Part shown: in pieces, positions 17,971 to 28,031 of the stretch
Layout of the letters: each line of letters begins with the position of its first letter
Numbering within the stretch: the first letter of the stretch is position 1
NCBI GenBank assembly: GCA_965249205.1
Contig: CBDFLL010000004.1
Coordinates: 496,001-560,000, forward strand
Source of the DNA: JAQBVV01 sp965249205
GTDB taxonomy: Bacteria > Acidobacteriota > Vicinamibacteria > Vicinamibacterales > UBA2999
Length of the DNA stretch: 64,000 nucleotides
Direction: 5' to 3'
Notes under the pieces: model-generated
Seen by the model: the letters and a program-made list of their open reading frames with translations, nothing else
Database searches by the model: none
What the model was told of the DNA's origin: nothing
Made by a program: the position numbers and the translations under genes

Positions 17971-19296
17971 CTAATCGTCGGCCTTTGGTCCCGGGGCAGC
18001 GGGACCCGCGGGCCGGCGACGGCGTCTGCGGCGGCGCCGTTTCGTTGGTAGCGTACCGGTCCCATCCGGCGTCATCTCCGAGGAGTCCACCGCCTCGATC
18101 GAGGCTCGCCAGTGCGCCACAATGTCCGGTGCGTCGCCGTGAATATCCAGCCATGTCAGGGCTTCCTGGAAGGAGGCACGACGGGTCATCGCCGCGCGGG
18201 CCCGTGGCGGCGCGTTCCTGTCCATGAGGCGGCGTTGGAGTCCCAGAATTTGTCGAAGGCGTTCGACATCGCGTCGTGCCAGCGGCAGCATGCCGAGCGA
18301 TAGTGCCGGTTCCGTGTTCCGCGCCCGGCGTTGAGTGGTTGTCCCGGAGGGGCTGCCCGGGCCAACGCCGAGGGGCACTTGCAGCGATCCCAGCAACACC
18401 GCGTTGGTGAGGGTGTCGGGCGGCGCTTCGAACCGCTTGCGGTAGGCATCAAGCGCCGCCAGCGATCGCCACAACCGGTCACCGCACCCGCCCTGAAACT
18501 GTGGGGCGATCGGATCCAGTAGACGGCGCTCGGCGAGCAGCCGGAACGTGCGCTCGGATGCCCCCGAACGCAGGATCTTGTAGAACTCTTCGATCAGCCG
18601 CGCCGGTGCGCTCCTGGCAATGTCCCGGCGATGTATGGCGATGGCTGCGTCGATCGGCGGTTCGACCGAGAAATCGAGACGCGCCGCCATCACCATGGCT
18701 CGGAGCATGCGGACGGGATCCTCTTGAAAACGCTCCGCCGGCTCGCCAATGCATCGAATGACCCGTGCCTCGAGGTCTCGCAATCCGCCCGTGTAATCGA
18801 TGATAGAGAACGAGCCGATGTCGTAGAAGAGTGCATTGACAGTGAAATCACGCCGAAAGGCATCCTCCTCGGACGTGCCAAACGTATTGTCCCGATGGAT
18901 GACGCGATCGTGGGTACCGCGTGGAGGCCGGGCCCCCTGTACGTCTTTCTGCGGCGGCTTGGCGGCGAGCGCGATCTGCTTCTCCGAGGACACAAGTCGC
19001 CGGAAGGTCGCGACCTCAAACATCTTCGGGCCGAAACGGATGTGCGCGAGCCGGAACCGGCGACCAATGATCCAGCAATTGCGAAAAAGTTTCTTGACCT
19101 GGTACGGATGGGCAGAGGTGCCGATGTCAAAGTCCTTCGGCCGATGGCCCAGCAGCAAATCGCGGACGCTGCCACCGACCAGGTACGCCAGATAGTTGTG
19201 TTCGTGCAGTCGGTACAACACCCGCAGTGCGTCGGGGTCGATCTGTTTGCGCGAGATGGTGTGCTCGGCGCGCGGCACGACCAGCGGCTGGGTCAT
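17971..19296 (-). CDS. pcnB: Poly(A)/CCA polymerase family nucleotidyltransferase
   Basis: 441 residues, class II nucleotidyltransferase family shared by poly(A) polymerase PcnB and CCA-adding enzyme. The N-terminal catalytic domain has GGSVRDLLLGHRPKDFDIGT with the metal-binding DxD, then FEVATFRR, RRDFTVNALFYD and ARLIEEFYKIL. The QIDPDALRVLYRL beginning and long C-terminus favour PcnB, which tails RNA to promote decay. The C-terminus ends in a basic KRRRRRRRRR run, common in PcnB. The ATG at 19296 is chosen; upstream in-frame sequence overlaps the divergent gene at 19351. The CCA-adding role is the alternative, since no other such enzyme is in the window. Confidence 0.85.
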   Translation of the reverse strand: MTQPLVVPRAEHTISRKQIDPDALRVLYRLHEHNYLAYLVGGSVRDLLLGHRPKDFDIGTSAHPYQVKKLFRNCWIIGRRFRLAHIRFGPKMFEVATFRRLVSSEKQIALAAKPPQKDVQGARPPRGTHDRVIHRDNTFGTSEEDAFRRDFTVNALFYDIGSFSIIDYTGGLRDLEARVIRCIGEPAERFQEDPVRMLRAMVMAARLDFSVEPPIDAAIAIHRRDIARSAPARLIEEFYKILRSGASERTFRLLAERRLLDPIAPQFQGGCGDRLWRSLAALDAYRKRFEAPPDTLTNAVLLGSLQVPLGVGPGSPSGTTTQRRARNTEPALSLGMLPLARRDVERLRQILGLQRRLMDRNAPPRARAAMTRRASFQEALTWLDIHGDAPDIVAHWRASIEAVDSSEMTPDGTGTLPTKRRRRRRRRRPAGPAAPGPKADD

Positions 19297-19350
19297 CGGT
19301 GTGCATTGTAGCAACTGGCCACCAATGGCCGAGGTGCTAGGATCGCGGTC

Positions 19351-20157
19351 ATGCGGCTGGTCCGGGCGGCGCTCCCCCTCCCGTTGCTTCTCACGATGGC
19401 GCTCGCACTCGCGCCGACAGCCTTGGCGGCCGAACACCCCTCGCTCGCGCAGGCCCGTGCGTTGCACAATGCCGCTGACTACGATGCCGCCATCGAGGCC
19501 GCTGGGGTTGCGCGTGACGATCCCGCCTGGGCCGACGCGGCAGCGCTCGTTGGGGCTCGCGCCCGGCTGGAGCGCTATCGTCTGCATCGTGATCCGGGTG
19601 ACCTGATCGTGGCGCGCGACGAGCTGACCGCCGTTCGCCAGGCTGCGCTCTCCCAACGCGATCAGGTGGATCTACTCGTGGGCATTGGGCAGGCGCTGTA
19701 TCTGGGCGGCACGTTCGACGCCGCGGCGGAACTCTTCGGCGCTGCTCTGGACCGCTCGTCCGTGCTGAGTTCGGCGGATCGGTTGCGGCTGCTCGAGTGG
19801 TGGGCGACAGCCATTGACCGGCAAGCCCAGGCGCTGGCTGTGGAGCGCCGGGCGCCACTACTGGAACGGATCGGCGAAAAGATGACCGCGGAGATTCGAC
19901 AGGATCCGGGAAACGCGGTCGCCAACTACTGGCTCGCGGTTGTGGCGCGTGGCGCAGGGGATGCCGCGGGCGCGTGGCGTGCCGCAGTCGCGGGTTGGGT
20001 GCGAGCGATCCTCCACCCCGAAAGCGCTGGGCCGCTCCGCGCTGACCTTGATCGTCTTGTCACGGAAGGGCTGATCCCCGAACGCGAACGCGCGGAACCC
20101 GAGGCGGCCGCCGTGCTCCGGATGCAATGGCAGGCGCTCAAGGAACAGTGGAGGTAA
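19351..20157 (+). CDS. Exported TPR-like protein
   Basis: 268 residues with a signal peptide (LLLTMALALAPTALAAE). The mature part is almost all helical and Ala/Leu/Arg-rich, with TPR-like repeats such as QARALHNAADYDAAIEAA and GIGQALYLGGTFDAAAELF. It may be a periplasmic scaffold. The function is unknown. It is divergent from pcnB by 54 nt and followed 28 nt later by the cupin gene in the same direction. Confidence 0.6.
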   Translation: MRLVRAALPLPLLLTMALALAPTALAAEHPSLAQARALHNAADYDAAIEAAGVARDDPAWADAAALVGARARLERYRLHRDPGDLIVARDELTAVRQAALSQRDQVDLLVGIGQALYLGGTFDAAAELFGAALDRSSVLSSADRLRLLEWWATAIDRQAQALAVERRAPLLERIGEKMTAEIRQDPGNAVANYWLAVVARGAGDAAGAWRAAVAGWVRAILHPESAGPLRADLDRLVTEGLIPERERAEPEAAAVLRMQWQALKEQWR

Positions 20158-20185
20158 AGGCCGGGAAGATGAGAAGAGATGTTCT

Positions 20186-21055
20186 ATGAGCGAGGCGGCT
20201 GAAAGGAACACGATCGATCAGTCGGAGTTTGCCGAGAGTTTTCTCGGGCCTCGCGTGCCGCTGATTCTCAAGCGGTGTGCCGTTGAGTGGCCGGCGGTTC
20301 AGCGCTGGACCCCAACCTACCTGGCGACCCGGTTCGGCCATGTCCGCATGCCTCTTCAGGATTCGACCGTTGATGATGACACGGTTTCATTGGCTGACTA
20401 TGTTCGTGACCTGGAAGCAGGAGCCGATCCTCGGGCCCTGCCCTACCTTCGCAACATGTTTTTGTCTGAATATCTTCCCGCTCTGTTGGAAGACGTTCGG
20501 GTTCCCCAGATCGCTCAGCCCAACTGGCTAGGCCACCCGATGCTCGCTCATTCACTTCCCGCGGAATGGCTCAACTGGTTCGAGTTGTTCATCAGTCCAC
20601 CGCGCGCGCGCTTCCCGCACGTGCACGTTGACCGAGATCACACCCATGCGTGGCTGCTCCAGGTCTGTGGGCGTAAAAAACTGTGGATGTGGCCCAACGA
20701 AGCCGGAAGCACTCGCGACCCGGATGACCGAAGAGTGTCGCCATCGGATGTCCTGGACAGGTTCTTCCCAGGATACGAACCCACGATCGGCGTCCTCGAA
20801 CCCGGCGACATCGTGTTCATCCCGGAGGGCTGGTGGCATACCGCTGAATCGCTGTCCACAAGCATCACGGTATCCGGAAACTGGGTCGAACAGTCAAACT
20901 GGGAGGCCTTTTTCGACAGCTATTTTCTGGATCACGAAGAGCTGACAGAGGGCGTTCGGGCAGTGCTGCAGGCACTCAAAGTCCTGGTTGCAGATGACTA
21001 CAGGACTGATGGCGCAAGTAGGTCTGGCGCGGATTCTCGGATCGCGAAAGAGTAA
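20186..21055 (+). CDS. JmjC-like cupin (Cupin_8) protein
   Basis: 289 residues resembling factor-inhibiting-HIF/JmjC-type 2-oxoglutarate and Fe(II) oxygenases. The iron facial triad is visible as HVD in FPHVHVDRDHTHAW and a distal histidine in EGWWHTAES; the strand LLQVCGRKKLWMW and PGDIVFIPEGWWH are typical of Cupin_8. Such enzymes hydroxylate proteins, ribosomal subunits or small molecules; the target here is unknown. No signal peptide. ATG 20186 is used. It is not clearly in an operon with the next gene, 285 nt away. Confidence 0.78.
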   Translation: MSEAAERNTIDQSEFAESFLGPRVPLILKRCAVEWPAVQRWTPTYLATRFGHVRMPLQDSTVDDDTVSLADYVRDLEAGADPRALPYLRNMFLSEYLPALLEDVRVPQIAQPNWLGHPMLAHSLPAEWLNWFELFISPPRARFPHVHVDRDHTHAWLLQVCGRKKLWMWPNEAGSTRDPDDRRVSPSDVLDRFFPGYEPTIGVLEPGDIVFIPEGWWHTAESLSTSITVSGNWVEQSNWEAFFDSYFLDHEELTEGVRAVLQALKVLVADDYRTDGASRSGADSRIAKE

Positions 21056-21073
21056 AAGGCATGGCGGGCCGGA

Positions 21074-21271
21074 TTACCGAAAGGCATACTCCAACCGAGG
21101 CATCAACCACACGACTGTGTCCTTTATATACCGCACGAAAAAGTTGTCTCCAAACATGATCCAATGCCTGTTCTCCCGTGGCAAAGAGTCGATAAAGTCA
21201 CCAATCTCGGACGCCTCCACGCTCAACAATTCGCCACGCACCGACGCCTGGACGGCGATTCGAGCCTTTGG
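21074..21271 (-). pseudogene. Possible C-terminal remnant, unknown protein
   Basis: A 65-codon open frame with no ATG near its 5' end. It encodes a protein-like sequence with GELLSVEASEIGDFIDSLP and WIMFGDNFFVRYIKDTVVWL, which reads like the end of a real protein and unlike a random high-GC frame. The codons use more A/T than neighbours. I do not recognise it. It lies in the 285-nt gap between the cupin and the second VWFA gene and may be a transferred or decayed fragment. Confidence 0.3.
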
Positions 21272-21340
21272 TCAGGACATGGCTCGTGGTATGAGTGAGG
21301 GAGCGAGTCCCCCTTTTCGGGAGCAGGAGACAGTGTTGCC

Positions 21341-22300
21341 ATGAGCCGGTTTCTCACGCTCGGAACCTTCGTCGTGTGTCTCCTGTGTGTGCTTGGTGCC
21401 GCCGGGCGGCAGCAGCCGGTCTTTCGTGGCGCGGGGGACGTAGTTCGTGTCTTCGCGACCGTGACGGATCGAGACGACCGGCTCGTGACGACGCTCACCA
21501 GGGACGATTTCGAGGTGCGCGACGAGGGGAAGCCGCAGCCGCTCACCCTGTTCGACAACACACCGCAACGTATTCGGCTCATCGTCATGCTCGACGTATC
21601 GGGCAGCATGGCGGGCAATCTCCTGCTGCTCCGCGCCGCCGCTGAGCAACTGTTCACGCGTCTTCGTCCGGATGACGTGGCTCGCGTCGGTTCGTTCGGG
21701 CACGACGTCGTCATCAGTCCTGCCGTTTTCACGGGCGACGCAACCGATCTCCAGGCGGCGCTGCCGCGCTCGATTGCCCCCGATGCGCCCACGCCGTTGT
21801 GGCGGGGGATCGATGAGGCGCTGGACGGGTTCGGAGCCGAAACGGACGCACGCCGGGTAATCCTCGTGCTGAGCGATGGCAAAGACAGTGGACCGACTGG
21901 TTTCGGACAGCACTTCTTCAGCCAGGCTGAGATCATCGACCGTGCTCGCGACGAGGACGTGATGGTGTACGGGATCGGCATGCGCAGCCGGGGGGTGCGC
22001 CCAAGGCAGCCGGGAATCGGTCCTGGCGCTCTGCAGGCGATGTTGATGGCCGACCTCCCCGACCACGGTCTGGCGCTCGTCGCCCGTGAAACCGGCGGCG
22101 GCTACACGGAGATTCGTTTCGGCCAGGACCTCGCGGCGGCATTCGCGCAAGTAGCCGATGAGCTACACAGCCAGTATCTCCTGGGCTTCGTCCCGCCGAG
22201 ACGCGACGGCAAGGTGCATGACATCTCAGTACGCGTCGATCAACGGGGGCTGGACGTGCGCGCTCGTAGGACGTATGTGGCACCGAGGGCTCGGCCGTAG
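21341..22300 (+). CDS. VWFA-related secreted protein (TIGR03436-like)
   Basis: 319 residues, second member of the VWFA-related family here. It has a signal peptide (GTFVVCLLCVLGAAG), a beta region with RDDFEVRDEGKPQPL, then the VWA domain with MLDVSGSMAGN (DxSxS), TPLWRGIDEAL and VLSDGKD. The C-terminus keeps QYLLGFVPPRRDGKVHDISV and RARRTYV. This C-terminal LGF/PPRxDG/RRxY pattern is strongly typical of the acidobacterial family. The function is unknown; it acts outside the cytoplasm. Downstream lies a decayed sulfotransferase on the opposite strand. Confidence 0.85.
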   Translation: MSRFLTLGTFVVCLLCVLGAAGRQQPVFRGAGDVVRVFATVTDRDDRLVTTLTRDDFEVRDEGKPQPLTLFDNTPQRIRLIVMLDVSGSMAGNLLLLRAAAEQLFTRLRPDDVARVGSFGHDVVISPAVFTGDATDLQAALPRSIAPDAPTPLWRGIDEALDGFGAETDARRVILVLSDGKDSGPTGFGQHFFSQAEIIDRARDEDVMVYGIGMRSRGVRPRQPGIGPGALQAMLMADLPDHGLALVARETGGGYTEIRFGQDLAAAFAQVADELHSQYLLGFVPPRRDGKVHDISVRVDQRGLDVRARRTYVAPRARP

Positions 22301-22354
22301 CAGGGCTTGAGCCCATATCTGCCGATATCTTTGGCGTCGGGCGCAGAAATTTCG

Positions 22355-22890
22355 TTACGTAGCAGTCTTGATTGACGGCGAAGTGGATGCTGCTGTCGCC
22401 GCTGGGACGCGCGGGTAATATTCGTCCATTTCAGGACGACATATCATCCGTACCCTCTCCTTCTCGCGATCGTCAGGTGCAACATAGGGCTTACCCGCGT
22501 TCTGTCGATCGGCCTGGAACCAAGATTGTTGCCGCAGTAGCGCTTCCCGCTGTGCACCACTTCGTGCTGCAGGACCGAGTCGCTCCACGGGATATCGTAG
22601 GCAGCAAGAACAGGCTCCAACACCGCTTTCGGACGCTCGACAAGATCCTCGTACCTGATAGCACGAAAGGATGGCATCACCGACTTGTATCTGGCGATAG
22701 CCATGACGTTAGTACTTCCAGGTGTACGCGCCGCGGGAGACCTCGTCCATCGCCCGCAGGTCCAGATCGGCTATTTCAGGAAACAGCCTCGCGTGCCCCT
22801 TGAGCGACTCCGGCCAACGCTGCAACCAATTCCTGCCGTCGTGTGCGCCAGATCACGCGCGTGTCCAGGATTCGGGCTAGCATAGTATGT
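22355..22890 (-). pseudogene. Decayed sulfotransferase (multiple frameshifts)
   Basis: On the minus strand, in sequence but in different frames, are RNWLQRWPESLKGHARLFPE...GAYTWKY (about 22723-22850), then AIARYKSVMPSFRAIRYEDLVERP...VLEPVLAAYDIPW and SGKRYCGNNLGSRPID (about 22444-22704), and EKERVRMICRPEMDEYYP (about 22355-22440). Together these follow the order of a sulfotransferase C-terminal half (the RYEDLVxxP helix, then the 3'-phosphate and C-terminal helices). The PAPS-binding P-loop N-terminus is missing and at least two frameshifts break the frame. It fills an otherwise gene-free stretch of 658 nt. Confidence 0.65.
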
Positions 22891-22958
22891 TCACCTTTTC
22901 GAGAGCGCCGTGGCCTTCGAGGCCCTCGCCGCGTCGGTGTTTGTCCAGGAGGACCTGA

Positions 22959-25212
22959 ATGGCCGCGTCGCAGTGTGTGTTTCCCCGGTTGCGGGGGTTG
23001 GTGACCGTGACCTTCGTGGCCATGAGTCTTGGCATCGTGCCACCGAGTTTTGCGCAGGGCGTGCCGCAGCTCACCGTGGGCCATCTGACCGGCGAAGATC
23101 GGCCCGTGATCGACGGCAAGGTCGACGAAGCGGTCTGGTCCACGGAGGCCGCGTACAGCACATTTACCCAGCAGGAGCCGAGTGAGGGCCAGCCGGCCAC
23201 GGAGCGGACCGACGTGTGGTTTTTCATCGACGAGACGAATCTCTACGTGGCCGTCGTCTGCTATGACACCGAGCCCGACGGCCTCGTCGTCAGCCAGAGC
23301 CGGCGAGACGCGAACCTCGGTAATACCGACTCGGTGCAGATCCTTCTGGACACGTTCAACGACGGGCAGAACGCATTCGTCTTCGGGACCAACCCCTTTG
23401 GCATCGAGTTCGACGCCCAGGTGATGGCCGAAGGCCAGACCGGCGGTGGTGGGTTTGGCGGTGGTGGGTTCAACCTCAACTGGGACGCTGACTGGACGGT
23501 GAGCGCGAGCCCGAGCGAGCGCGGCTGGGAGGCCGAGTTCGCCATCCCGCTGAGAACGCTGCGTTATGAGCCCGGTGAGGAGCGCGTGTGGGGCGTCAAC
23601 GTCCTGCGCAATATCCGGCGCAAGAACGAGCAGGTCTTCCTCGCACCGGTACCGAGGGGTTACTCGCTCCAGCGCGTGTCGGTTGCGGGCAAGCTCAACG
23701 GGCTCAGCTTGCCGACCCGCCGCGATCTGAAGTTCACGCCGTTCGTGGCGGGGTCGTTCAACGACAACAAGACGCTCCTGACCGATACGGTGGATCGCAC
23801 CGGCGACATCGGCCTCGATGTCAAATGGGGTGTTCGGGCCGATTTGACCCTCGACCTCACGGTCAATACCGACTTCGCGCAGGTCGAGGCCGACGAGGAG
23901 CAGGTCAACCTGACGCGATTTGCGCTGTTTTTTCCTGAGAAGCGTGCCTTCTTCCTCGAGAACGCCCCAGGTCTTTCAGCTCGGCCAGCCCCGGAACATC
24001 GATCTGTTCTTCTCACGCCGGATCGGCCTAGCGGGGGGCCAGCCGATCGACATTATTGGTGCCGGCCGACTGAGCGGCAAACTGGGTGGCTACAACGTCG
24101 GGCTTCTGAACGTGCAGACGGACTCCGCAGTCGATCGCCGGACCGGGGAGACGATCTCCCAGGCGAACAACTTCTCCGTGTTACGCGCCCAGCGGGAGGT
24201 TGGCCGGTCAACGTTCGGCGCGATGTTCGTCAACCGGCAGGGCGTCGGTGACCTGGCGTTGGCCGACGACTACAACCGCGCCCTCGGGCTCGATCTCGCG
24301 TGGCAGTCGACCACCAACAGCAGAATATTCGCGTTCATCGCCCGTACCGACTCGCCGGCGAGCAAGGGGGGGTCGGATTACGCGGGCCGCGTCTCGTACA
24401 ACTACGCGAACGACGTCCAGAGCGGCAACGCGGGGTACTCGCAGGTCGGCGAACACTTCAACCCCGAAGTGGGGTTTCTCCCGCGGCGGGCCTACCGGCG
24501 GTATGAGGGCCGTTACGCGCTCAGCTATCAGCCGATCCGGTGGCCGTGGCTCCGACGAATTGCGCCCCACTTCAACTACAGGGCCACGACGGACCTCGAG
24601 AACCGGCTGGAGACCTCGCAGGCACACATCCACTTCCTGGATCTCCGGACCACTTCGGGTGCGCGCTTCGGGTATGTCATTGAAACCAGGCAGGATCGAC
24701 CGAGAGAGCCGTTCACGATCTATAGGGACGTGACGGGACGGCAGGTGACGATTCCCGCGGGCGAGTACGCCTGGACGCAGGGCATGTTCGAGGGCAACAC
24801 AGATCGGAGTGCCCCCATCAACGCGTCGCTGCGCCAGCGCATCGGTCGCTTCTACGACGGCGACTTCTTGGGGTGGGATGCGACGATTGGCTTTCGCGTC
24901 GGCGCGCGGCTCATCTCTGAGGTCGGCTGGGACCACTCGGATGTCGATTTGCCTTGGGGCAGCTTTACGACCGACCTGATTCCGATCAAGGTCGCGTACT
25001 CATTTACGAGCCTGGCGAACCTGCAGGCCCTGATTCAGTACAACAAGCAAAGATCGACGATCTCGTCGAACCTCCGTTTGGCGCTACTCGATCGCAGCAG
25101 CACCGGCCTCTTCCTGGTCTACAACGATCGGCGCGACACGTCTTCCTTCACGCGCGAGGAACTGCTCGGGCGTTCCTTCATCGTCAAGTACACGCGGCTG
25201 CTCGACCTCTGA
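22959..25212 (+). pseudogene. DUF5916/CBM9-like outer-membrane protein, frameshifted
   Basis: Two frames together encode one ~750-residue protein. The first (from ATG 22959, with AGGAGG 7 nt upstream) holds a signal peptide, a CBM9-like N-terminus with VIDGKVDEAVW and FIDETNLYVAVVCYD, and the start of a DUF5916 barrel (DFAQVEADEEQVNLTRF, FFPEKRAFFLEN). The second continues with VFQLGQPRNIDLFFSRRIGL and runs to the aromatic-rich C-terminus SFIVKYTRLL. The break is at a CCCC run, 23965-23968: removing one C gives GAG-AAC-GCC-CAG-GTC and joins the frames. This is either a recent inactivation or a sequencing indel. The family is common in Bacteroidota and Acidobacteriota; its role is unknown. Confidence 0.82.
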
Positions 25213-25277
25213 TCGCGCGGTAGCGTCAAGCGCCCGCTGGATCTGGCCGAGGCGGGGCTACGGCTAGCCACGGCCTG

Positions 25278-27992
25278 CTACGGCTTGGCGTCTCTCCAGT
25301 TCCCAGCGAATCCCACATCGACAGTCAGCGGAACGGCCAGGGAGGCGACTCCCTCCATGCGTTCGCGCACGAGTGCGACGGCTGACTCCGCTTCGGTTTT
25401 GGGACCTTCAAACAGCAGTTCGTCATGCACAGTCAGAATCATGCGCGTGGCGAAGCCCCGCTTTGGCAGCTCCCCATGGAGGTCGATCATCGCCTTCTTG
25501 AGAACATCCGCCGCGGTACCCTGAATCGGCATGTTGACGGCGACGCGCTCGGCCGCCGCTCGGACCTGGCCGTTGCGGCTGTTCAACTCCGGCACGAGCC
25601 GGCGCCGCCCGAACAGTGTCTTGACGACTCCTGTTTCGCGAGCCTGTGCGAGCGTCCTGTCTATGAAACCCCGCACTCGTGGGAACCCGGCGAAGTAGGC
25701 GTCGATGAACGCCTGAGCCGCCTCATTGGTGACGCCGATATCTTTGGCCAGCGTGAAGGCGGTCTTCCCGTAGAGGAGCGCATAGTTGATGATCTTGGCT
25801 CGTCGGCGCAGTTCGTAGGCGTCGAGCCCGCTGTCTGTGCCGAACACGCTTGCGGCCGTCCTGTCGTGGATGTCCTCGCCAGCCCGAAACGCCTCGATGA
25901 GGGCTTGTTCCTCAGCCAGATGCGCCAGCACGCGCAGTTCGATCTGCGAGTAGTCGGCCGATATCAACACGTTGTCGGGTGCGGCGACGAACGCCCCACG
26001 GATCTGGCGTCCGAGCTCGGTCCGGATTGGGATGTTCTGCAGGTTGGGGTCGGAACTGCTGAGCCGTCCAGTGGCGGCCACTGCCTGGTTGAACGAGGTA
26101 TGCACACGCCCGGTGTCCGGATGCACGAGCTCGGGGAGCGCGTCCACGTACGTGCTCTTCAACTTGTTGAGGCCCCTCCACTCAAGCACGAGTCGTGGCA
26201 GCTCATGCACGAGCGCAAGCTCCTCGAGCACGTCGACCGAGGTTGATGCCGATCGCGTCTTGCCCGTCTTCTTCAGTGCGGGCAGTTGCAATTTGTCGAA
26301 CAGAATCTCACCGAGTTGTTTCGGCGAGTTCACGTTGAACTCCTGGCCCGCCAATTCGAAGATGCGCGTGGTGAGACTCTTCAGTTCGCCTTCCAGATGT
26401 CGGGATTGCGCCGCCAGCGATGCGCCGTCGATGCGAATGCCGGCACGCTCGATCTGCGCAAGCACTGGAACGAGGGGCATTTCGAGCTGGCGAAACACGT
26501 CGTCCAGCTGCTCGGAGACGAGGATCGGCGCGAGTCGGTGCGACAGCTGCAAGGCGAGATCGGCCCGCTCTCCGGCGAACATGAGCGTGTCGTCCGGCGT
26601 GACATGCGAGAACGGCAGCGCTTTGGCGCCGCGACCGCGGACGTCCTGCTCGGTCAGGGCTTTGTACCCGAGATGATCGAGCGACGCGTTCTCGATCGCG
26701 TGGCCGGTTTTGGCTGCGTCGAGCACATAGCTCGCCATCATCGTGTCGAACGACAGTCCCCCGAGGGTAATGCCGTGGGTCTCCAGCAGGATGCTGTCCA
26801 GTTTCAGATCGTGGCCAACCTTGCGCACCGTTTCGTCTTCCAGGAGTGGTTTCAGACGGTCGAGTGCGGCCTGTCGAGCAACCCGCGTGGCGGCCGGGTC
26901 GGAAAGCAGATCCCCGCCGCGCTCTGCCTCGCCACGGTCAAGAGGCAGATATCGCGCGTGGCGGTCGGCGACGGAGAAGACGATACCGACGATTGCCGCA
27001 CGCATGGCGGTCGGACGATCGGCGATCACGCGTACGGCGAACTCCCCCGCGCCCCGCAGCTCTCCGATCAGCGCATCAAGATCGGGCAGCGTCACGACAA
27101 GCGCGTAGTTCTGTTCGATCGCGTCAGCGGTTGGCGCGAACTCGTTCATGAGCGAGCGGAAGGCGAGTCGCGAGAACAGGGCGTAACTCCGCTCACGCGA
27201 GGGACCTTGGTAGCGAAGCGATTCGAACTCGAAGTCGAGCGGCACGTCGCACCTGATGGTCACCAACTCGCGGCTGCGAAGGGCCTCGGCACGATGGGCG
27301 AGCAGCGTTTCACGGTAGGCCTTCTGCTTCAGCTCGCTCGCCCGATCAAGGAGGACATAGAGGCTTCCATGCGCGGTGATGAGATCGAGCGCTCCTTTCT
27401 TTCCAACCCCCGGAACGCCCGACACGTTGTCGCTCGCGTCTCCCACGAGCGACAACACGTCGACCACCTGCGAGGGCACGACGCCAAACTTCGCAGCGAC
27501 GGCGGCCTCGTCGTACCACACGCCGTCGTCACGAGCGTCGTAGACACGGATTCGATCGCCGACGAGCTGAAAAAAGTCCTTGTCGATCGAAACGATCGCG
27601 ACGTCAAAATCCGCTGCCGCCGCGCGCATCGCCATGGTGCCGATCACGTCGTCGGCCTCGAAGCCAGAGGCGGTGATAATCGGAACACCCAACGCTTCGC
27701 ATGCCTCGTGAACCGAGCCGATCTGCTCGGCGAGATCGTCCGGCATGGCCGCGCGATTGGCTTTGTAGTCGGTGACGAGCGCGTCCCTGAACGTGGGGCC
27801 GGCCAGATCGAAAGACGCGGCGATGTAGGCGGGATGATGATCGGCGATCAGCTTCCGCAGCATCGTCACAAACACGTAGACCGCGTGCGTTGCCTGCCCG
27901 TCCTGGTTTGACAGTCCTTTTCCTCGAAACGCGTGATACGCGCGGTACATCTGGGAACTGCCGTCGATCAGAAACAGGGTGGGACGCGGCAT
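25278..27992 (-). CDS. polA: DNA polymerase I
   Basis: 904 residues. The N-terminal 5'-3' exonuclease (residues 1-~290) keeps FLIDGSSQMYRAYHAF, GFEADDVIGT and the helix-hairpin GVPGVGKKGA. The polymerase domain (about 500-904) keeps ADYSQIELRVLAHL, RRAKIINYALLYG and ILTVHDELLFE. The middle 3'-5' exonuclease region is present but the catalytic DxE is replaced (FAVRVIAD where active enzymes have FAFDTETD) and the YxxxD motif reads FAGER, so proofreading is probably lost. Only LKLD of the acidic ligands remains. Such losses are known in other bacterial Pol I. ATG 27992. It fills Okazaki gaps and repairs DNA. Confidence 0.96.
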   Translation of the reverse strand: MPRPTLFLIDGSSQMYRAYHAFRGKGLSNQDGQATHAVYVFVTMLRKLIADHHPAYIAASFDLAGPTFRDALVTDYKANRAAMPDDLAEQIGSVHEACEALGVPIITASGFEADDVIGTMAMRAAAADFDVAIVSIDKDFFQLVGDRIRVYDARDDGVWYDEAAVAAKFGVVPSQVVDVLSLVGDASDNVSGVPGVGKKGALDLITAHGSLYVLLDRASELKQKAYRETLLAHRAEALRSRELVTIRCDVPLDFEFESLRYQGPSRERSYALFSRLAFRSLMNEFAPTADAIEQNYALVVTLPDLDALIGELRGAGEFAVRVIADRPTAMRAAIVGIVFSVADRHARYLPLDRGEAERGGDLLSDPAATRVARQAALDRLKPLLEDETVRKVGHDLKLDSILLETHGITLGGLSFDTMMASYVLDAAKTGHAIENASLDHLGYKALTEQDVRGRGAKALPFSHVTPDDTLMFAGERADLALQLSHRLAPILVSEQLDDVFRQLEMPLVPVLAQIERAGIRIDGASLAAQSRHLEGELKSLTTRIFELAGQEFNVNSPKQLGEILFDKLQLPALKKTGKTRSASTSVDVLEELALVHELPRLVLEWRGLNKLKSTYVDALPELVHPDTGRVHTSFNQAVAATGRLSSSDPNLQNIPIRTELGRQIRGAFVAAPDNVLISADYSQIELRVLAHLAEEQALIEAFRAGEDIHDRTAASVFGTDSGLDAYELRRRAKIINYALLYGKTAFTLAKDIGVTNEAAQAFIDAYFAGFPRVRGFIDRTLAQARETGVVKTLFGRRRLVPELNSRNGQVRAAAERVAVNMPIQGTAADVLKKAMIDLHGELPKRGFATRMILTVHDELLFEGPKTEAESAVALVRERMEGVASLAVPLTVDVGFAGNWRDAKP

Positions 27993-28031
27993 GACCGGGG
28001 GTTCGCGTCGGTAAGGATATCATTGGCCCTG

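Noticed and set aside
26286..27911. Long plus-strand open frame (541 codons) opposite polA
   Set aside because: Composition is Arg/Gly/Val/Asp-rich with no domain; it is a shadow of high-GC polA codons on the other strand.
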